A stretch of DNA of 64,000 bases from Ciona intestinalis. Lineage: Eukaryota > Chordata > Ascidiacea > Phlebobranchia > Cionidae. The notes under the pieces are model-generated. The model saw only the letters and a list, made by a program, of their open reading frames with translations, did no database searches and was not told the DNA's origin. This document shows positions 58,129-64,000 of this stretch, piece by piece (position 1 is the first letter of the stretch; every line of letters starts with the position of its first letter). The stretch is taken from positions 5,340,535 through 5,404,534 of the forward strand of contig NC_020169.2 in the NCBI RefSeq assembly GCF_000224145.3, read 5' to 3'. The position numbers and the translations under genes were made by a program.

Positions 58129-58442
58129 GTGAGTAAATTCTCCCTTCAGTTTAAACGACTTTTCAATCCTGACGCGAAGGCCAAAGTTTCCCCACAAAAA
58201 TAAAAATCTAATTAGATGACGATGTTACTGAAAGATGCCGCTTGTTTCACTTTTCCAATAAGTGAAAATGAAATACTAAACTCGTTCAAATGTGGTGAAT
58301 CATAACTTTTAATAGCTATATTTACTGCTATTAAATTGATAAAACATTCATAATTTTTCTTGATTAAAACGTTAAAGTCGATAAAACACTTTATATATGC
58401 CCTTTATTTTACAGAAATTTGGTTTAAAATTAAGTTTAAAAG

Positions 58443-60875
58443 ATGTTTACTGAAAATATAATTTGTGTTTGCCTGTTTTGTGCAACTCTTCTTACTTTAA
58501 CCAACTCACAAATCCACAGCCACATACGACCACCGTTGGTAAGTTTACGCTGTATTGTTTCTCCAACCTAGTGGTCACTAATGGGTTGTATATATTGTTT
58601 GCAATATACATGAAAATACAGCAGTTACATACGTGGTAACTCATAAGTAGGCACAAAGTGAATGAAACAGAACACCCGTGTTATAACGACTGTCATTTTC
58701 CCGCCACAAACAAGTTACATTTATTAGTTTAAACCATCCTACACCAAGTCTACCTAAAGGGGTGATAGATGATTTTTTTAGATAGATGATTTTTTTAGAA
58801 TATTAAAGCCATATTTTTTAAAGTAAAAACTGTTGTTAATCGAAGGAAAACCGTATGCCAGTACCAGCGGTCCTTGGGGCGCCATCTAGCGAATGGAGTG
58901 TATGGAGCGATTGGAGTGAATGCAGCCGCTCGTGTGGTGGGGGCATGCAAGAGCAACATAGAAGATGTCACAGACGTGAACAGAACATCAGGTGGGAAAT
59001 AGTAATAACTGACGTCGTAGCTTAGTGGTAAAGCACACTCGTATCGTAACCAATAGGTACGAGTTCGATGCTTGATGCTGCTAACATCACGCGTATTTGT
59101 CCCTGGGCACTACTGAAATCTTTTGGTCACTAGTGGTTTCGCCAAATTTCCAGTCATACAGCATAACTATTCAACCGCAGAGTTACAATCGTGGTAAATT
59201 GTAAGCAGGCACGAGATGTATAAAACAGAATGCCCGTGTTTAAACGAAAGGATAAAAAGTTACATTCATTTATACCACGTGTATAGCGTTATTGAGCATG
59301 AAATTAATTCCTGTACCGTTACAGAATCCCTGGAGCTCCGAACGGTTGCAAGGGTTCTTACAAGCAATATCAACCCTGCGGTGAAATGGTAAGATATTAA
59401 CATGATATTATTCTTTTATTTGCATTGTATTGTCTCTTGTAAGCTGGCACGGTGACTTCTTTTATCCAAAACTATATTTATTTTGATCAATAAGCGCGTT
59501 GTTTTACCACTTCTATACCCGTCTTTTCGCTTTTGTAGACTCTGACCGTGCTTCCTTATCGTTTGAAGACACAAATAAATTTCATTAATTTATAATCAGT
59601 ATTATAGAGCAACTAATTACCGCTTTATCACAGCCTTGCCCTGATGGATCCGCCAACACACGAAGAGCTCACTGCGCAGAATACAACAAACGTCTGTTCG
59701 CTGGTAATACATACATCTGGGAGCCAATGAGTCGAGGTACTAGTTCTTAAATGATGCCAAATTGGTTTTAAACAACTGAACACGTATATAGAACTACCAA
59801 TGAATTGGTTTATATTTAGGGTAATTATATAGGTCAACTACCTTTATAAAAGTGACGTGACTTTTGTTTATTTATATGTATAGTTGGGTGGGGGAAGATG
59901 GGACAGCTTCTTCTTCTGTCATGGTTAACAAAGAACGTTCAAAGAATTATTAAACTGTATGCTTATGACTTCCATTGTTAATCGTTTAAACACGGTCAGG
60001 AGATCTGGATCTTATGTGCTTAAAGTGTCCCGTTTTCCCCCACCCTACTATTGTATACTGTGGGGTAAGATAGGACACCTTTAGCACATAATATCGAAAT
60101 ATATCCTGATCGTGTTTTAAACAACTAACAACGGTCTATGGGAGTCGTGAGGATACGGTTTTATAATTCTTTGAATGTTCTTTGTTTACTACCAAATGGG
60201 ACGAGAAATAAAATGAAAAAGTGTTCTTTCTCTACCCTGCTATAGTATAGGTTGGGGATTCTCCTTTATCGTGCTATTTGGTAGTAAACAAAATATATTT
60301 ACAGAGATATATAACCGTATGATCAATACTCTAAAACGGCATTAACCTTGTCCCACAGTAATGAACGAATCAACAAAATACCGTTAATACAGCAGGGTAG
60401 GGGAGGACGGGACATCTTTAGTACATAAAATATCCAAATAACCTGAGCGTGATTTATACAATTAACAACGGTCTATGATAACCACCAAATGGGACGAGAA
60501 AAGAGAACGAAATGGTATTCCATCTTACCCGCCCCAATATCATACATAAAGCAATGGAACCTCAGTGTAAATGAAATTTAAACTTCAATACGTTTAATTC
60601 CATCTGACCGATTTAATTACAAGGCATGAGTCTAAATGGGTTTGATTTAATTTAATTTACAAATCAAGTTTGTCCAAAAACCTAAAACGATTTTTACAGG
60701 AGGCCCATGCCAGTTGAACTGCCGCGCCAGAGGTCACCGATTCTTCGTTCGCCATTCCTCAAAAGTAACAGACGGCACGGACTGCTCTTACAGTACCCTC
60801 AGCAGCAGAGAAAGGAATTACCTTGGCGGATTACAGGGGAGGCCGAAACACCTGTGTGTGGAAGGGAGGTGCATG
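58443..60875 (+). CDS. Secreted thrombospondin-repeat/ADAMTS-like protein (3' end uncertain)
   Basis: Exons 58443-58538, 58846-58991, 59325-59388, 59634-59736, 60700-60875 give 195 codons in closed phase. Exon 1 is a signal peptide ([20 protein letters not shown], then NSQ). Exon 2 holds a thrombospondin type 1 repeat, [20 protein letters not shown], with the W-x-x-W mannosylation pattern. Exons 3-5 match the ADAMTS cysteine-rich region: [38 protein letters not shown], then DGTDCSY and [11 protein letters not shown]. No protease domain precedes, so the layout is that of ADAMTSL/papilin extracellular-matrix proteins. The exon 2 acceptor (TTAATCGAAG at 58845) is weak; a stronger AG at 58861 would shift the phase. 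The last exon ends in phase 0 at a GTAAGC donor. The gene either continues beyond the window or ends at a possible short exon at 61375-61509. Confidence 0.82.
58548..58735 (+). repeat. SINE (body and 3' part)
   Basis: TTTCTCCAACCTAGTGGTCA, CTAATGGGTTG, GTTACATACGTGGTAACTCA, AACAGAACACCCGTGTTATA, AACAAGTTACATTTATTA. First intron of the thrombospondin-repeat gene. Confidence 0.75.
58998..59275 (+). repeat. SINE, near-complete, with tRNA-like head
   Basis: Head TAGCTTAGTGGTAAAGCACA (A-box-like) and GGTACGAGTTCGATGC (B-box-like), then GTCCCTGGGCACTAC, TTTGGTCACTAGTGG, GAGTTACAATCGTGG, AAGCAGGCACGAGATG, AATGCCCGTGTT, TTACATTCATTTA. The head makes this a pol III-type, tRNA-derived SINE. Intron 2 of the thrombospondin-repeat gene. 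Confidence 0.8.
59878..60540. mobile_element. Cluster of four MITEs in one intron
   Basis: 59878-60051 (GTATAGTTGGGTGGGGGAAG to CCCCCACCCTACTA), 60056-60244 (TACTGTGGGGTAAGATAGGA to TCTCTACCCTGCTATA), 60245-60362 (TATAGGTTGGGGATTCTCC, partial) and 60391-60540 (AGCAGGGTAGGGGAGGACGG to CATCTTACCCGCCCCA). The first three are end to end with almost no spacer. Intron 4 of the thrombospondin-repeat gene. Confidence 0.8.
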
Positions 60876-63856
60876 GTAAGCTACCGTGAATGATAATCTT
60901 TCTATCGCCTAAGATTCGTAGACCGATCAATTACAAGGTTACCTGCGTATGTTTACCATTGCTGTGTTGGATTGATGCGTTTATAACACCAACACAAGCG
61001 CATTGGTTTTTAAAGGGAACTAAAAATACTTGTTTAACTTGTGTTCAAACCGAACTAAATCTAAAACGACGCTACTGTTTAAAAACGTTGCGGTTTTGAA
61101 CGCAAAAATTAAAGTTGTACATTTATCTCCGAAACATCTATCAATGCAACAATTATAAAATTAGACTTCAGTTCCCCTTTAAACATTGTACATCACTTTG
61201 CGCTGTCCTGTACGGTTCGTTATTGTGTTATACCACACGTTCTACATACGTACAGATGGTGGTGCGACTTTCATTATAATTTCACGTATGTCACTCGGGC
61301 AGTATATAGCCACGCAAATATTTACTTTTCGGACAGAATCTGCTGGTTCAAGGCAAACAACGCGATGCATTTAGTTATTGGGGAAAGTAATAAAAGTGGA
61401 AAGTGTTCCCACTGCAGGAATTACATACAATGTCACGTTGTATGTCAGTCCTAATTACAAAACCGGGCAGAGCGCGGAAATTTTCGACGTGCAGGGCATG
61501 AGGCATTGATATAAGATATATTTACATGCAGAGTTTTATTAACTTTGCTTGTTTGTTCATGGGGCAGAAGATCTTTCTTTCGTGACAGGAATAGAAATAC
61601 TGTAGTCGCGGTCGTGCTCAACCACAATGCGGTTGAAATACTAAGGTTTATATGCTATAGGTGTCTGTACATGGTGTATTTATGTTTACTAGGCAATTGA
61701 TAAGAATTAAACTATGTGAAAGACCAAGCAGAAGTAATTATAAGGTTGTAATTAACTCGTTAATGCTATTTTCTTTATCTAGCTGCAAGTATAATGCAAA
61801 GTTGCTATTTCTGATAATTGAAGTGAAGTTCTTATGGAAGAAATGTAAATTTAGGTTAAGAGAAAATCACTGGAAATCAAATGTAAAGGAAATCATGAAA
61901 TGTCGATCTACTGTTCTATTAGTTCGTGTGCTACGTGCGCGCTTTATAAAACAAGTCCGCATTTTTTTATATTCGAGTTGTTTTAGCTTTATTGTTCAGT
62001 TTTTGGATCTTCCGAGATGTCTGTATGATGGACAGGTATACGTTGTGTTTCAGACGTTACCTGATCCTGCCTGTGGGTAATAACACGTTTGTTGATTTAT
62101 ACCTTTAGTATGCAGTGGTATGCCAGTCTGTGTGTGGAGATGGAACGAGATGGACTATTATGGGAATATCAGCGAACTTAAGGTCGTAGGGCGAAGCAGG
62201 AAGGGTTTCTGGTTATAAATAATCTACATCGGCGCTCTCTCGTCTGTCTGGCTACACACGAGGGCGAAATAAGCGAGAAATAAATCCAACACGATTCTTT
62301 CACGCCGCAGAGTGGCAGAAAGTTGGGGAAATTCGCTTCATACCTCATTATTCGTCGCGTTTGAAAAATTTGCCTCTCGTTTTGCGGTCACTGCGACCAG
62401 CAATTTGGCGAAAGCCTTCTTCAAGAACGGAAGCTTTCGAACTTCTGCCGTTTGTTATTTGACCGAAAAGGCTCTCGCTGCGGCGCCCTGATTGCCATTT
62501 ATGGTCGTGCTGGTTAAATGCGGGCTTATATGAAGCGATGTAATCGCGTAATGTTTAACAATTGCCACAACGCTGTGGTTGATGCACTCAAGGATTTCGA
62601 GAGCGATTCGTCAGCTAGTTTGTATAATGACGCGGTCGATTGTAAAGTTATAACTTGTGTAGTGAAGTTTACATAGTGCGGATATTGCAATTCGCAGAGA
62701 TATCTTTTCATTATACAGCGGTTTATGGCTCAATTAAAACAGCGATATAAAATTTATTGAAACGCAGTATAGCAGCACGTATACCTGCAATTAATTTCCC
62801 CATACCGTCAGTAACCTCAGACTTCAATTGCAAACAAATTACTCACTGTCTAGTGGTTTGCGTTTTCCTCTAACAAAGAAGGCTCGAGTTCGAATCCCAC
62901 CACCGCAACTATATCTTATAACCCGTCGCCTCTGTTTTTCTCCATGTATGATAAATGCTCTGCACATCTGACTTGTGTATTATGGGTGTCTACCGTCTGT
63001 ATCCTTACCCCACTCGCGTTTGAACCATCAGCCAGCAAAAGCACAAAGGTCGACCAAATGAACAGCAAACTTAAGATAAGCTTCGTCTACCAGGTTTAAC
63101 TAGGACAAACATATTGGCAGTTATGCGTGTTTTAAATTATACTTGGTTTGATCAGTAGCAAAGTATACTGCAGTGAAGTTACCGAGGTTACGTTATAGGA
63201 TGTTAAACGTTTGGCTTGTTTTTTAGACGTAGCCTACATTTTTTGTGGTGTAATAATTATGTGAAATGGCAAGAAGGGAATGCATTTTGATTTTCTGTTA
63301 TGAAGTAATAAAAATAAGTAACATTTTGACGTTTTTTACAAAGCGTGGCGGACTATGCTTAACTTTTTCAAGTTTTATTTTTCCACTATTGTTTTCTTTA
63401 CGGTTTAACGGAGACTTATCGTTCTTGTTGTGTTAACGATTTATTTTTGTCTGATAACGCACCCTTTATAGGCGATATACGTCATATGTATAAAAGCATG
63501 GTGATATTACCATACACCACAATAGACGTCTGTATCTAGATTGACTAAAGTCTGAAATTACGCTCTGACGCGCCGAAATCGTACCACGAAATTTGTAAAC
63601 CGAAAAAATAATCCGTTGTATCTGCTTTATAAACGCGTTACATTCATAAGTCTAGCTATTTAAACCATTTATATCCGAATATTTGAGACCACAGGGTCAT
63701 CATATCGTTATAATTATGAAGTTCTGAGTGCGCATTAAGTGTCTATTTCATAGAACCAGTCTCAAGTAATATGTCGGGAAAAATTTGTCTGAGTGGCTGA
63801 AATCGTTTTATTTTTAGAGAATATTTTGTATGGACAGCTGAGAAAAATTAGATTTA
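60876..63856. other. Downstream region with possible terminal exon
   Basis: 61375-61509 is a 45-codon frame, in phase with the preceding exon, reading LLGKVIKVESVPTAGITYNV, TLYVSPNYKTGQSAEIFDVQ, then a stop after GMRH. It looks protein-like, but its acceptor (GATGCATTTAG) is weak and it does not match the usual ADAMTS spacer start. A tRNA-like B box (GAGTTCGAATCCC) with TCTAGTGGTTTGCG lies at about 62845-62905, probably a SINE head remnant. Between 62200 and 62520 the DNA is richer in CG. No other gene recognised. Confidence 0.4.
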
Positions 63857-63998
63857 AAGGTGGCTGTACACAGTATCCGGAATTCGTCCGTTTTGTCTGT
63901 TTTGTCCGGATTTTGCTGCCGCATGCGGAACTCGATAATGGGTTTGCATACGACTTCGCAAACAAATTCGCATGCCGGATACTGTGTACAGCCACCTT
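63857..63998. mobile_element. Miniature inverted-repeat element with TA flanks
   Basis: 142 bp. Ends AAGGTGGCTGTACACAGTAT, then CCGG, and their complement CCGGATACTGTGTACAGCCA, then CCTT, forming a perfect 24 bp inverted repeat. TA stands on each side (63855-63856 and 63999-64000). Different from the dominant family. Its inner part repeats TTTTGTC and GCATGCCGG words. Confidence 0.8.
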
Positions 63999-64000
63999 TA

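Noticed and set aside
62840-62910. tRNA gene (GAGTTCGAATCCC with an A-box-like TCTAGTGGTTTGCG)
   Set aside because: The T arm and acceptor stem do not pair and spacing is off; it looks like a decayed SINE head.

Overview
The window reads as nuclear DNA of a sea squirt, most probably a Ciona species. The genes are intron-rich animal genes with mostly short introns. The DNA is AT-rich, and introns and spacers are packed with a short inverted-repeat element and a tRNA-derived SINE of the kind known from Ciona. Gene identities come from protein motifs read by eye and from splice junctions whose reading phase closes at every boundary. No database search was run. I see no rRNA gene, intact tRNA gene, CRISPR array, or retroviral or capsid-bearing element.

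Layout. 1-4.9 kb (minus): 5' half of a protein kinase D gene (N-terminal domain and both C1 zinc fingers), running off the left edge. 6.1-7.0 kb (plus): intronless TSSK-type testis kinase, converging with a six-exon TRM10-type tRNA methyltransferase (minus, 7.07-9.92 kb). 10.2-11.0 kb (minus): 4'-phosphopantetheinyl transferase of the AASDHPPT type. 11.7-15.3 kb (minus): two tandem paralogues of a P-loop sulfotransferase-like protein with a C-terminal membrane helix and identical exon lengths. 15.5-17.0 kb: a 772 bp direct repeat broken by a 50 bp run of N. 18.0-44.5 kb (plus): four genes in a row, namely branched-chain aminotransferase, a phytanoyl-CoA-dioxygenase-family protein, MMACHC and mitochondrial Lon protease. 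45.5-45.9 kb (minus): a cortexin-like single-pass membrane protein. 46-58 kb: gene-poor, full of repeats. 58.4-60.9 kb (plus): a secreted protein with a thrombospondin type 1 repeat and an ADAMTS-type cysteine-rich part, preceded by a clear TATA box.

How the genes fit together. The four plus-strand genes share a mitochondrial or propionate theme. Branched-chain amino-acid breakdown makes propionyl-CoA, MMACHC prepares the cobalamin needed to use it, and Lon is the matrix protease. The dioxygenase's substrate is unknown, and the clustering may be chance. The remaining genes look independent.

Repeats. Nearly forty complete or partial copies of one roughly 200 bp inverted-repeat element occur. 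There are also two hAT-like miniature elements with target-site duplications, two other inverted-repeat elements, a tRNA-headed SINE with an (ATTC)n tail, and a short dispersed repeat.
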